From assembly GCA_021201135.1 (NCBI GenBank), contig JAJQGT010000022.1, forward strand, positions 5,001 through 47,066: DNA of 42,066 nucleotides, in the 5' to 3' direction. This document shows positions 15,498 to 23,183 of this stretch, one piece after another. How positions within the stretch are numbered: the stretch's first letter is position 1; each line of letters begins with the position of its first letter. A program made the position numbers and the translations under genes. This DNA comes from Oscillospiraceae bacterium (GTDB taxonomy: Bacteria > Bacillota > Clostridia > Oscillospirales > Ruminococcaceae). The notes below the pieces were generated by a model, which ran no database searches, was not told the origin of the DNA, and was given only the letters and a program-made list of their open reading frames with translations.

Positions 15498-15980
15498 TTG
15501 AAGATACCTTCCAGAATCAGAAGTAAGCTTCCATTGATAATTTCGGCGGCGATTGTTATAATCACATTTGCCGCCCTGTTTATATTTTCGGGACAGAACG
15601 GCGAAGAGTCCTCGAAGCTGAGCGGTGTAATCGTCGACTTCGTGATGAAAATATTTAAGCTTGAGACCGACGCCGAGACCGTCAGCACGGTGACCTTCAT
15701 CGTCCGTAAGCTTGCACACTTCACGATATTCGCAATACTCGGCGCAAGTTTATACAGCTTCACCCGTTCCCTGCTCCTCAAGCGTCCCTACATCTCGACG
15801 CTGATTATCGGTCTCGCCGCGGCTACACTGAACGAGCTACAACAGCTCACATCCGTCGGCAGAACCGCCAGCCCCCGGGACGTTGCGATAGACTTCTCGG
15901 GAGTAGTGGTCGGCAGTGCGATAGCCCTCGGGATTGCGAGATTAATTTCCCACCGGCGGGAAATAAAAAAAGACTGTTGA
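15498..15980 (+). CDS. VanZ family membrane protein
   Basis: A 160-residue protein with four predicted membrane helices. The VanZ signatures RKLAHFTIFAILG (about 70-82) and NELQQL followed by GRTASPRDVAIDFSG (about 112-137) are present. VanZ-like proteins are linked to teicoplanin resistance and to cell-surface operons; the exact biochemical role is not settled. The start is TTG at 15498, set by GAGGA about eight bases upstream; no in-frame ATG fits. Its TGA stop overlaps the -35 box of the next transcript (small RNA of cassette 2). Confidence 0.88.
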   Translation: MKIPSRIRSKLPLIISAAIVIITFAALFIFSGQNGEESSKLSGVIVDFVMKIFKLETDAETVSTVTFIVRKLAHFTIFAILGASLYSFTRSLLLKRPYISTLIIGLAAATLNELQQLTSVGRTASPRDVAIDFSGVVVGSAIALGIARLISHRREIKKDC

Positions 15981-16005
15981 CAAAACAGCCGTAATCGGGT
16001 ATAAT
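15977..16005 (+). promoter_or_regulatory. Consensus promoter of the converging RNA, cassette 2
   Basis: TTGACA at 15977-15982, 17 bases, TATAAT at 16000-16005. The -35 box overlaps the stop codon of the VanZ gene. Confidence 0.85.
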
Positions 16006-16011
16006 ATAGAT

Positions 16012-16113
16012 GGTGAGAGGTTACCTGAACCGTCATTCAGGTAGCGACTACTCTCCCGCAGTAATAACTTTGAGAAACATAATCGCACTTGACGCTAATC
16101 AGGTGCGGTTATT
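16012..16113 (+). ncRNA. Converging small RNA, candidate antitoxin (cassette 2)
   Basis: The predicted transcript starts near 16012 with GGTGAGAGGTTACCTGAA, folds TACCTGAA against TTCAGGTA (loop CCGTCA), then GCGACTACTCTCCC, and ends at the hairpin CGCACTTGACGCTAATCAGGTGCG near 16084-16107 (arms CGCACTTGA and TCAGGTGCG) followed by GTTATTCTATTT. The homologous RNA of cassette 1 has the same order of elements. No coding frame with a ribosome binding site is present. It overlaps only the 3' end of the peptide gene. Confidence 0.65.
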
Positions 16114-16206
16114 CTATTTATTTCGGCTTTCGCCTACGGCAATTCCAATAGCAAAGGCAGTCAGGAGAAGCTCCAAGACCTCCAAGATTATAGAAATAAT
16201 CTCCAT
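16114..16206 (-). CDS. Small hydrophobic membrane peptide, candidate type I toxin (cassette 2)
   Basis: A 30-codon frame on the minus strand from ATG at 16206 to TAG at 16114, with GGGAGG nine to ten bases upstream. The peptide starts MEIISI, contains a hydrophobic helix with two Glu on one side (ILEVLELLL), and ends AVGESRNK. It aligns along its whole length with the 33-residue peptide at 2366-2467 after a three-residue gap. A different overlapping frame of 63 codons (16118-16309) spans the promoter and shows no family features. As in cassette 1, a consensus promoter, a masked ribosome binding site and a converging RNA surround it. Confidence 0.7.
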   Translation of the reverse strand: MEIISIILEVLELLLTAFAIGIAVGESRNK

Positions 16207-16214
16207 CGGTACCA

Positions 16215-16233
16215 CCTCCCTTCACAGGGAAGA
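16215..16233 (-). promoter_or_regulatory. Shine-Dalgarno-masking hairpin of cassette 2
   Basis: On the minus strand TCCCT-GTGA-AGGGA (complement of 16217-16230) forms a five-pair stem with a GNRA tetraloop that includes the first bases of GGGAGG, the ribosome binding site of the peptide. Cassette 1 has the same stem with loop GCGA. Confidence 0.65.
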
Positions 16234-16255
16234 GCAACCACCTCTCACCGCTGAA

Positions 16256-16284
16256 ATTATAACATATATTTTGTTGCTTGTCAA
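16256..16284 (-). promoter_or_regulatory. Consensus promoter of the small-peptide gene, cassette 2
   Basis: Minus strand: TTGACA (16284-16279), 17 bases, TATAAT (16261-16256). Both hexamers are full consensus. The mRNA leader again begins GGTGAGAGGTGGT. Confidence 0.85.
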
Positions 16285-16311
16285 CATTGTTTAATATCAA
16301 AAGTTCCAAAA

Positions 16312-16343
16312 TAAACCCCTCAGTCAGCTTTCCGACTGAGGGA
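16312..16343 (-). terminator. Terminator of alr, derived from half of the CCCCTCAGTC repeat
   Basis: CCCTCAGTC (16318-16326) pairs with GACTGAGGG (16334-16342). On the minus strand the stem is followed by GTTTATTTTGG, giving a terminator seven bases after the alr stop. The sequence TAAACCCCTCAGTCAGC is the left end of the repeat family seen at 6455, 9053, 29381 and 30820, so this appears to be a reduced copy serving as terminator. Confidence 0.7.
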
Positions 16344-16349
16344 TTATTG

Positions 16350-17495
16350 TTACTTCACAAATATCCTCGGCACACGTTGCGAGATGCCGCAGACTATTTC
16401 GTAGCCGATGGTACCACAGAGCTCGCCGATTTCGTCGGCGGTGATTGATTCGTCGCCATCTTTGCCGATGAGGGTTACAGTGTCGCCGACTTCGGCTTCC
16501 GGGATGTCCGTCACGTCAATCATCAGCTGATCCATGCAGACACGCCCGAGAATTTTCGCACGCTTGCCATGAAGAAGGAGCCCGCCCTTGTTCGAGAGAA
16601 GCCTCGGACAGCCGTCGGCATAGCCGATTGTAACGGTTGCTACTCTGGTTTCATGCTCCGTCTTATATGTACGCCCATAGCCTATCGTCACTCCCTCGGG
16701 GAGCGTTTTTATTTGCGAGACGATGGACTTGAGCTCCATAACCGGCTCGAGCTCGACCGGCATCTCCCTCGAGAAGTCCGGCTTCAAGCCGTAGAGCATG
16801 ATTCCAAATCTTACGAGGTCGCTTCTCTTGTCGTAGTGATACATAGCCCCCGCCGAGTTCAGGAAATGGAGCTTGTCGATAAGGACGAGCCTTTTCTTCA
16901 GCTCGTTCCGAACGGCGCAAACCAGTTCAATCTGCTTGTCGGTGAACTCTATATCATCAGTCTTTAAGCTGTCGGCGACGGGAAGGTGGGTGAAGAGCCC
17001 TTCGACCTCGAGCCCCTGCATTCTTACAATCTTCTCGGCGTCGTCGGCGATTCCCCGGACGTCGTCGCCGTAGTTAAGCCCGATTCGGTTCATTCCGGTG
17101 TCGACGGCGATATGGCACCTGACACGCTCGCCCTTCGGAGCGTTGAACGAGAGCTTTTCGGCATATTCAAGGTCGGTTATCGTCTGGATGATGTCGTATT
17201 CGATGAGCTCCCCTGCGTCCTCGGGAGGAGTGTAGCCCAAAATCAGGATTTCTCCGGCAACGCCGAGATTCCTCAGCTCTTCCGCCTCGACAATATTCGA
17301 CACGGCGAACCAGTTGATTCCGGCGTCCTCGAGCCGGGGGATTATCCCCTCACAGCCGTGCCCGTAGCAATTAGCCTTGACGGCGCACATTATTTCAGCG
17401 TCGGGGTCGATGAGGCTCCGACATTTTTCGACATTTCGCTCGAGCCTGTCAAGGTGGATTTCCGCCCACGCACGCCTTAAAACTTCATTTTTCAT
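16350..17495 (-). CDS. alr: Alanine racemase
   Basis: A 381-residue PLP enzyme that makes D-alanine for peptidoglycan. The PLP lysine lies in AVKANCYGHG (about residue 38-47). The catalytic tyrosine is in IGYGRTYKTE, and LGRVCMDQLMIDVT and TLIGKDG are typical of the C-terminal beta domain. AGINWFAVSN is the usual barrel segment. The start ATG is preceded by AAGGAGG at a spacing of about ten. It is transcribed alone, divergently from the SLOG gene, with a hairpin terminator right after its stop. A broader amino-acid racemase activity is possible, but the length and motifs fit Alr. Confidence 0.95.
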   Translation of the reverse strand: MKNEVLRRAWAEIHLDRLERNVEKCRSLIDPDAEIMCAVKANCYGHGCEGIIPRLEDAGINWFAVSNIVEAEELRNLGVAGEILILGYTPPEDAGELIEYDIIQTITDLEYAEKLSFNAPKGERVRCHIAVDTGMNRIGLNYGDDVRGIADDAEKIVRMQGLEVEGLFTHLPVADSLKTDDIEFTDKQIELVCAVRNELKKRLVLIDKLHFLNSAGAMYHYDKRSDLVRFGIMLYGLKPDFSREMPVELEPVMELKSIVSQIKTLPEGVTIGYGRTYKTEHETRVATVTIGYADGCPRLLSNKGGLLLHGKRAKILGRVCMDQLMIDVTDIPEAEVGDTVTLIGKDGDESITADEIGELCGTIGYEIVCGISQRVPRIFVK

Positions 17496-17556
17496 TATGT
17501 ATGCTTCCTCCTTGGGAATGCTGATTAGACTTTTTAAAAGAATTTCCCCTTTTTAC

Positions 17557-17585
17557 TTGCAAAAAGGTCGGTATTATGGTATGAT
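17557..17585 (+). promoter_or_regulatory. Promoter of the SLOG-family gene
   Basis: TTGCAA at 17557-17562, 17 bases, TATGAT at 17580-17585, 44 bases before the chosen ATG. It lies in the intergenic region shared with the divergent alr. Confidence 0.6.
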
Positions 17586-17628
17586 TTTTATAGCTACGCA
17601 AATATTATGCGTCTTATTTGGGGGAAAT

Positions 17629-18207
17629 ATGGAGCCGATAGTTTTTAACTACAATCCCGAGATTATAACCGACCGTCCGCACACCGCCTGCTTCACCGGG
17701 CATCGCCCCGAAAAGATTCCATTTTATGAAGACGAAATCAGGATGCGGATGCTCAAGTCCATGCTCATCGAGCGGATTTACCGAGCCGTCGACGAGGGCT
17801 ATCGCACCTTCATCACCGGAATGGCAAGAGGCGTCGACATCTGGGGCGGAAGAGTCATCTACACCATGAAGCACCAGAGACCTGAGCTCGATTTAAAGCT
17901 CATCGGGATATCTCCCTACAAAAACGAGACGGAAAAGCTCCGCGGCACAGACATCTATGACTACGGAATCGTCCGGCAGGGGTGCGACGAGATGTATTAC
18001 CTCTCGGAAGACTATTTCCAAGCCTGCTATCACCTTCGGAATCGGCTGATGGTCGACCATTCCAACCGCGTTATCGGCGTAATCTACGACTACAAAAGCG
18101 GCACGGGGAATACTATAAAAGAGGCGAAGCGCCAGGGCTTGGAGCTCGACATAATCGACCTCAATCACTGCGGATTTTTCGACGACGGTCAGACAAGTCT
18201 TCTGTAA
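17629..18207 (+). CDS. SLOG-family protein (DUF1273/YpsA-like)
   Basis: A 192-residue protein with the Rossmann-like SLOG fold. The opening TACFTGHRPEKIP is the YpsA/DUF1273 signature, followed by GYRTFITGMARGVDIWGG (nucleotide-binding loop) and, near the end, SGTGNTIKEAKRQG. SLOG proteins bind nucleotides or nucleotide derivatives; YpsA of Bacillus affects cell division and oxidative stress, but the biochemical role is open. The start ATG at 17629 is preceded by GGGGG. Longer in-frame extensions reach into the alr gene on the other strand and lie upstream of the promoter, so they are rejected. Confidence 0.87.
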   Translation: MEPIVFNYNPEIITDRPHTACFTGHRPEKIPFYEDEIRMRMLKSMLIERIYRAVDEGYRTFITGMARGVDIWGGRVIYTMKHQRPELDLKLIGISPYKNETEKLRGTDIYDYGIVRQGCDEMYYLSEDYFQACYHLRNRLMVDHSNRVIGVIYDYKSGTGNTIKEAKRQGLELDIIDLNHCGFFDDGQTSLL

Positions 18208-18293
18208 TATTATAAGACATACGAACTCAAATTGCAATAGCGGATTAAGTCACTTTATACTGATAATTTGGTGATGATTTCACACGAAAGACG

Positions 18294-19244
18294 GTGGTCA
18301 ATATTAAAAAGCGTTCTTCACAGGCATCGGTCGTAATCATCTATCTTGCGACAATGCTCATATGCTTACTGCTGTTCGGCTTTGCCGCCGTAACACTGCT
18401 CGATATATTCGTAACCCAGCCTGCTCTCGAAGCGGAAGCCGCCGAAAGCGGGACTTCGACCGAGGAGGATGAAAAAACGGTCGACTATTCCGACGCCACC
18501 GAAACGATTCTCTTCGTCGGCGCAGACGGTCAGGACCTGAACGCAATAGTCCTCCTTCGAGTCAATCCTCAGGAAGGAATCATCGCGATTGTCCCCGTCT
18601 CGAAGTACACCATCGCGACGGTCGACTCGGCGAGCGGGACGATTGAAAGCCTCTTCGACACGGGCGGAATGAGCTATCTCAAGACTGCTGTCGAGAACGC
18701 CTTCGGGCTCACCTGCGACAAGTACATCAAGATCACGAACGACGGTTGGGCGGAGCTTGTCGAATATACGGGCGGCATGACGAGCTATGTCTTCCCCGAG
18801 GACCTCTACTATAAGGACACGGAGACGGGCGACCTGACGAGCTTCTATGCCGGAAATTCGACCCGCACCCTCTGGGGCGACGACATAAGAAGAATCGTCA
18901 CCTATCCCCTGTATTCAAATGGCGAGCAGACGACCGTTCAAGTCATCGGCGAGATTGCCGTGGCGCTCATAAACGACGCCTTCGAGTCAAACGCCGCAAG
19001 CATGAAGACAAATATCCAGAACATCTTCAACACTATCTACAATAATTCCGACACCGACATCACCTCGAAGACATTTGCCAGCGTCCGGGACGCCTATGAG
19101 TATATGCTCGAGACGGCTTCGTCCCCCGCAACATACAGAATGCCAAGAGGCGAATGGAATTCGAGCGGCTATTTCGAGCTTGATCCCGAAGCGGCGGCGG
19201 AAATTCAGGAATATTTCGGACTAATATCAATTTTGGAAGAATAG
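18294..19244 (+). CDS. Divergent LCP-like membrane-anchored protein
   Basis: A 316-residue protein with one N-terminal transmembrane helix (about 14-36) and an extracellular domain. TILFVGADGQDLNAIVLLRV and IIAIVPVSKYTIATV occupy the positions of the LCP beta strands, and the later order of segments (AVENAFGL, YTGGM, LWGDDIRRIV) also follows the LCP fold. However, the catalytic RD after the third strand is replaced by SK, and the C-terminal R-R-(D)-R-R-Q pattern is largely missing. It may therefore be a non-catalytic or differently acting LCP homologue. The start is GTG at 18294 with a poor ribosome binding site. It precedes zapA, with a repeat between. Confidence 0.7.
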   Translation: MVNIKKRSSQASVVIIYLATMLICLLLFGFAAVTLLDIFVTQPALEAEAAESGTSTEEDEKTVDYSDATETILFVGADGQDLNAIVLLRVNPQEGIIAIVPVSKYTIATVDSASGTIESLFDTGGMSYLKTAVENAFGLTCDKYIKITNDGWAELVEYTGGMTSYVFPEDLYYKDTETGDLTSFYAGNSTRTLWGDDIRRIVTYPLYSNGEQTTVQVIGEIAVALINDAFESNAASMKTNIQNIFNTIYNNSDTDITSKTFASVRDAYEYMLETASSPATYRMPRGEWNSSGYFELDPEAAAEIQEYFGLISILEE

Positions 19245-19248
19245 ATTT

Positions 19249-19302
19249 AGCCTCCCCTGTCAAGGGGAGGGGGACCGTCGGCGAAGCCGATGGTGGAGGG
19301 GT
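19249..19302 (+). repeat. CCCCTCAGTC...GGAGGGG repeat, half copy 3
   Basis: Only the right half is present: AGCCTCCCCTGTCAAGGGG, then AGGGGGACCGTCGGCGAAG and CCGATGGTGGAGGGGTT. It ends nine bases before the AGGAGG of zapA and points toward it. The inner hairpin CGTCGGCGAAGCCGATG differs in sequence from other copies but keeps its pairing. Confidence 0.8.
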
Positions 19303-19321
19303 TATCCCCAAGGAGGTCAGC

Positions 19322-19690
19322 ATGGAAATCAGCATGGAAAACAGAGTCAAGGTCAGAATAATCGGAAGGGAGTACACCCTTGTGACAGAGAACTCGCCGG
19401 AGTATACCGAAGCTCTGGCGGAAAAGCTTGATGCACAGATGAACTCCATGCTCGCCGTCGGGAACAACTTAAGCGGCATCGACGTCGCAATCCTCTCGGT
19501 TTTGGACGCTATGGACGAGGCACAGAAGGCTTCTGACAACGAGGACAGCATGCGCTATCAGCTCGGCGAGTATGTCGCAACGGCGAACCGCTCGAAGCAG
19601 AGCTACGATGCGGCGAAGCGCGAAATCGCACAGCTCAAGAAGCGCATCGAAGAGCTCGAGAAGAAGCTGAACGAGAGCAGTCTTTTCTGA
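19322..19690 (+). CDS. zapA: Cell division protein ZapA
   Basis: A 122-residue ZapA homologue that promotes bundling of FtsZ filaments at the division ring. The N-terminal globular part has VKVRIIGREYTLVTENSPEY, the typical ZapA opening. The C-terminal half from about residue 88 is a charged coiled coil (QLKKRIEELEKKL). The first ATG at 19322 is chosen because AGGAGG lies five bases upstream; a second ATG four codons later is too far. Its TGA overlaps the ATG of the U32 gene, a zapA/U32 pairing common in Firmicutes. Confidence 0.9.
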   Translation: MEISMENRVKVRIIGREYTLVTENSPEYTEALAEKLDAQMNSMLAVGNNLSGIDVAILSVLDAMDEAQKASDNEDSMRYQLGEYVATANRSKQSYDAAKREIAQLKKRIEELEKKLNESSLF

Positions 19691-21756
19691 TGAGTAACAT
19701 TGAAAACAAGCCGGAGCTTCTGGCTCCCTGCGGGAGTATGGAGTCGCTTGCGGCGGCTCTTAAGTCGGGGTGCGACGCCGTCTATATCGGCGGTCTTAAC
19801 TTTTCGGCGCGTCAGAACGCCGGGAACTTCTCGCACGAAGATATTCTTGAGGCTGTCGGAGAATGCCACCGCCACGGCGTCAAGATTTATCAGGCGATAA
19901 ACATTGCCGTTTTCGACAGCGAGCTTGAATCACTCGCCGAAGAGATTAACTTCGCCTGCGACGCCGGAATCGACGGGCTGATTGTACAGGACAGGGCGGT
20001 CGAGCGAATCGTCCGAGAATCCTGCCCCGACATGCCGCTTCACGCCTCGACGCAGATGACTCTTCACTTTGCCGACGGCGTCCTCTGGGCTAAGGAGCAC
20101 GACTACAAGCGGGTCGTCCTCTCGAGGGAGCTCGACCGTGAAACCATCCGAAAGCTGTCTGAGCTTGGGGTCGAGACAGAGATTTTCGTCCACGGCGCAC
20201 TCTGCATGTCCGTTTCGGGGCAGTGCTACTTGAGTGCGATGATAGGCTCTCGCTCGGCGAACAGAGGGCTTTGTGCGGGAGCTTGCAGGCTCCCTTTTTC
20301 GTCGACCGGAAAACCGAGGGACAAATACGCCCTTTCGCTTAAAGATTTGACTCTGATAGAAGACGCAGAAGAACTGCAGAATATAGGCGTGTCGTCCCTC
20401 AAGATTGAGGGCAGAATGAAGCGCCCCGAGTATGTCTCCGCCGCAACGGGCGAGTTCCGTGCGGCACTTAACGGTGAAGAGTACGACTATGAGCTCCTGC
20501 GCTCGGCATTCTCGCGAAGCGGATTTACAGATGGCTACTATTCCGGCAAGCGTGACGCCGCCATGTTCGGCGCCCGCTCTTATGAAGACGTCACCGACAT
20601 GACCGCTTCTTTAACACAAATACACGAAAAATATAAATCCGAAGCCCCACGGTTCGGGCTTTCTATGAAGCTAACCGTCAAGCGTGGCGAAAATGCCACT
20701 CTGACCGCAACCGACGGCGTTGACCTCGCCACCTTCACGGGAGCCATCCCGCAGGAGGCAATAAACCGACCGCTGACGACTGATGCCGCAGTTTCACAGC
20801 TTGGCAAGCTCGGCGGAACGCTCTATCGTGCGGGTGAAATCACCGCCGAAATCGACGACGGGCTGATGCTTCCGCTGTCGGAGCTCAACTCCCTTCGGCG
20901 GCAGGCGATCGAGCATTTCGACAAGATTCGACAAGAGAAACTGACCGTCAGGAAGCCGTTTGCGTCCGCAAGCTACCTCCCCGAAGTCCCCGTAAAGCCG
21001 AAAAAGCCGATAACCTACTGGGTCTCGGTCGAGAAGCTTTCACAGCTTGAGCAGATAGACTGCGAGAGGGTTATAATTCCTCTCTCGCTTGCGAAATCTT
21101 ATATAGAATCGGGGTTCGACCCGAAAAAGGCGATAATCTCGCCGCCTCGGTTCACCCTTCACGCTGAAAAAGTTGAAGCCGATTTGCGGGAAGCAAAAGC
21201 CCTCGGGTTCGACGAGGCAATGGCGACCAACTCGGGATATGTTTATATGCTCCCGAGGCTTGGATTCGAAGCAATCGGTAGCTTTGGGCTGAACATCACG
21301 AACTCACTCTCGGTGGACGAATACGCCCTTGACGGGCTCTCAGCCCTGACGCTCTCGTTTGAACTCAAGGCGGCACAGCTTTCGGGCATCAGAACCGCCG
21401 TCCCGAAGGGCGCAATCCTCTATGGCAGACTTCCGCTCATGATAACAGCGAACTGCCCCATCAAGGCGGAGACGGGTTGCAAAGCCTGCTCCCACAGCCT
21501 TACCGACCGCACGGGAACGGTGTTCCCCGTCAAGTGCCGTATGTCTGGTGGCGAGGACTATAACGAGCTCCTCAATTCGAAGACGCTCTATCTCCCCGAC
21601 AAGCTCGGCTATTTCGACATTGATTTCGGGATTCTTATGTTCACGGACGAATCGCCGGAAGAAGTGAAGGCAGTTCTCGACGACTATAAAGCCGGTATTT
21701 CCCGCCGGGACGGAAAAGATTATACCAACGGACTCTATTTCAGAGGGGTGCTGTAA
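19690..21756 (+). CDS. U32 family peptidase-like protein (RlhA/YdcP-type, DUF3656 C-terminal region)
   Basis: A 688-residue protein with the U32 core in the first 280 residues: PELLAPCGSMESLAAAL, GCDAVYIGGLNFSARQNAGN, and the cysteine-rich QCYLSAMIGSRSANRGLCAG with the downstream CRLPF. The remaining 400 residues match the long DUF3656-containing form. Proteins of this shape act in RNA modification; E. coli RlhA hydroxylates 23S rRNA C2501, and peptidase activity is doubtful. The start overlaps the zapA stop (TGATG), and dut begins one base after its TAA stop, so the three genes are coupled. Confidence 0.88.
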   Translation: MSNIENKPELLAPCGSMESLAAALKSGCDAVYIGGLNFSARQNAGNFSHEDILEAVGECHRHGVKIYQAINIAVFDSELESLAEEINFACDAGIDGLIVQDRAVERIVRESCPDMPLHASTQMTLHFADGVLWAKEHDYKRVVLSRELDRETIRKLSELGVETEIFVHGALCMSVSGQCYLSAMIGSRSANRGLCAGACRLPFSSTGKPRDKYALSLKDLTLIEDAEELQNIGVSSLKIEGRMKRPEYVSAATGEFRAALNGEEYDYELLRSAFSRSGFTDGYYSGKRDAAMFGARSYEDVTDMTASLTQIHEKYKSEAPRFGLSMKLTVKRGENATLTATDGVDLATFTGAIPQEAINRPLTTDAAVSQLGKLGGTLYRAGEITAEIDDGLMLPLSELNSLRRQAIEHFDKIRQEKLTVRKPFASASYLPEVPVKPKKPITYWVSVEKLSQLEQIDCERVIIPLSLAKSYIESGFDPKKAIISPPRFTLHAEKVEADLREAKALGFDEAMATNSGYVYMLPRLGFEAIGSFGLNITNSLSVDEYALDGLSALTLSFELKAAQLSGIRTAVPKGAILYGRLPLMITANCPIKAETGCKACSHSLTDRTGTVFPVKCRMSGGEDYNELLNSKTLYLPDKLGYFDIDFGILMFTDESPEEVKAVLDDYKAGISRRDGKDYTNGLYFRGVL

Positions 21757-21757
21757 C

Positions 21758-22210
21758 ATGTCAACACTTAACCTACAAATAAAAAAGCTTCGCCCGAATG
21801 CGATTCTGCCGGAGGCGGCGACCCAGCTAAGTGCCGGCTTGGATTTGCACGCCTGCATCGACGAGCCGCTGACCATCCCCGTCGGCGAGATTGTGACTGT
21901 TCCCTGCGGGATTGCCGTATGCCCCGACTTATCTATGGGCAACGTTGTAATGCTTGTTATTATTCGTTCAAGCTTGGGGCGAAAGCACGGGCTGACGCTT
22001 GCGAATTCGGTCGGGGTGATTGACTCGGACTATCGAGGCGAAATCCTCGTGCCGATTATCAATCACGGGAGTGAGCCCTATACATTCGAGCCGGGAGAGC
22101 GCTTTGCCCAGCTTGTCCCGCTCTTTGTCCCCACATGCACCGTCACTGAGGCGGAAGAATTGCCGGAATCGGACAGAACCGGCGGCTTCGGCTCGACGGG
22201 AAGAATTTAA
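21758..22210 (+). CDS. dut: dUTP diphosphatase
   Basis: A 150-residue trimeric dUTPase that converts dUTP to dUMP and pyrophosphate. All five motifs are visible: SAGLDLHA (1), IRSSLGRKHG (2), GVIDSDYRGEI (3), GERFAQLV (4) and RTGGFGSTG (5). The ribosome binding site GAGGGG lies in the end of the U32 gene. The stop overlaps the ribosome binding site of the next gene. Confidence 0.96.
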   Translation: MSTLNLQIKKLRPNAILPEAATQLSAGLDLHACIDEPLTIPVGEIVTVPCGIAVCPDLSMGNVVMLVIIRSSLGRKHGLTLANSVGVIDSDYRGEILVPIINHGSEPYTFEPGERFAQLVPLFVPTCTVTEAEELPESDRTGGFGSTGRI

Positions 22211-22220
22211 GGAGGTTACT

Positions 22221-23183
22221 ATGTTCAGATTTGCCATCATGGGCGCCGGGCATATCGCAAACAAGTTTTGTGATTGCGTGAGAAGAATAGACGACGCAGA
22301 AGTCGTAGCAGTCGCCAGTAAGTCGGGCAGGGCGAAGGACTTCGCCGAAAGAAATAATATCCCCGAGTATTTCGACAGCTACTCCGAAATGCTCGATGCT
22401 GTCAAGCCCGACTGCGTCTATGTTGCGGCGACGTCGAACGCGCATTACGAGCTAAGTAAGCTCTGCGTCGAGGCGGGAGTGCCCGTCCTCTGCGAAAAGG
22501 CGATGTTTTTGAACAGCACTGATGCCAAAGAGGTCTTCTCCCTCGCCGAAGAGAAGGGCGTTTTTGCTATGGAGGCGATGTGGTCAAGGTTTCTGCCGGC
22601 GGTCGTCAAAGCCCGGGAATGGATTCGCTCGGGGCGAATCGGCGAGCCGATTTATGCCACCTCCGCAATCGGCTTCAAAGCCGAGGAGAACCCGAATAAC
22701 CGCTACTACTGCAAGGCTCTCGGCGGCGGTGCGGCGTTTGACCTGACCGTTTACGACTATGAAATCCTTACGTTTCTTATCGACCGCCCTGCCGAAGTGA
22801 TTTCGGCGCATGCCGTCAAGACCTCGGGCGGCGTCGACCTGACCGACCATATACTTCTGAACTTCCCGAAAGACGGCTCCCGGGACTGCCTCGCCGTCTG
22901 CGAGAGCACGCTTCTTGCGAAGCTTGACGAGAAGATTGTCATCTACGGCTCGGAGGGCAAATTAGAGCTCCCGAGACCTCACTTTGCGACCGATTGCTAC
23001 TTATATGACGCCAATTTCGAGCTGATAGATAGCTTTAAAGATACCGAGACCGAGAACGGCTTTGTCTATGAGGCGATGGAAGCGATGAATTGTATTAAAT
23101 CCGGAAAGATTCAGAGCGAAACCGTGCCGCATAAGCTGACTATTTCGTGTGCAGAGATATTTGACAAATTACTGATTTCCTGA
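22221..23183 (+). CDS. Gfo/Idh/MocA family NAD(P)-dependent oxidoreductase
   Basis: A 320-residue oxidoreductase. The N-terminal Rossmann fold starts FRFAIMGAGHIANKF, with VYVAATSNAHYELSK and the substrate-site lysine motif VLCEKAMFLN near residue 95. FAMEAMWSRFLP and GGGAAFDLTVYD correspond to the C-terminal alpha/beta domain of the dehydrogenase group related to trans-1,2-dihydrobenzene-1,2-diol dehydrogenase. Substrate is probably a sugar or polyol and cannot be read from sequence. The start ATG at 22221 follows AAGGAGG by five bases; an in-frame extension to 22020 lies inside dut and is rejected. Its last 44 bases overlap the end of the convergent AGCS gene. Confidence 0.9.
   Translation: MFRFAIMGAGHIANKFCDCVRRIDDAEVVAVASKSGRAKDFAERNNIPEYFDSYSEMLDAVKPDCVYVAATSNAHYELSKLCVEAGVPVLCEKAMFLNSTDAKEVFSLAEEKGVFAMEAMWSRFLPAVVKAREWIRSGRIGEPIYATSAIGFKAEENPNNRYYCKALGGGAAFDLTVYDYEILTFLIDRPAEVISAHAVKTSGGVDLTDHILLNFPKDGSRDCLAVCESTLLAKLDEKIVIYGSEGKLELPRPHFATDCYLYDANFELIDSFKDTETENGFVYEAMEAMNCIKSGKIQSETVPHKLTISCAEIFDKLLIS

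Noticed and set aside
16118-16309. 63-codon minus-strand frame over cassette 2
   Set aside because: It begins upstream of the promoter and is in a different frame from the 30-codon peptide that is conserved between the two cassettes.
17377-17628. N-terminal extension of the SLOG protein into the alr gene
   Set aside because: It lies upstream of the promoter at 17557-17585 and is antisense to alr; SLOG homologues begin near the chosen ATG.
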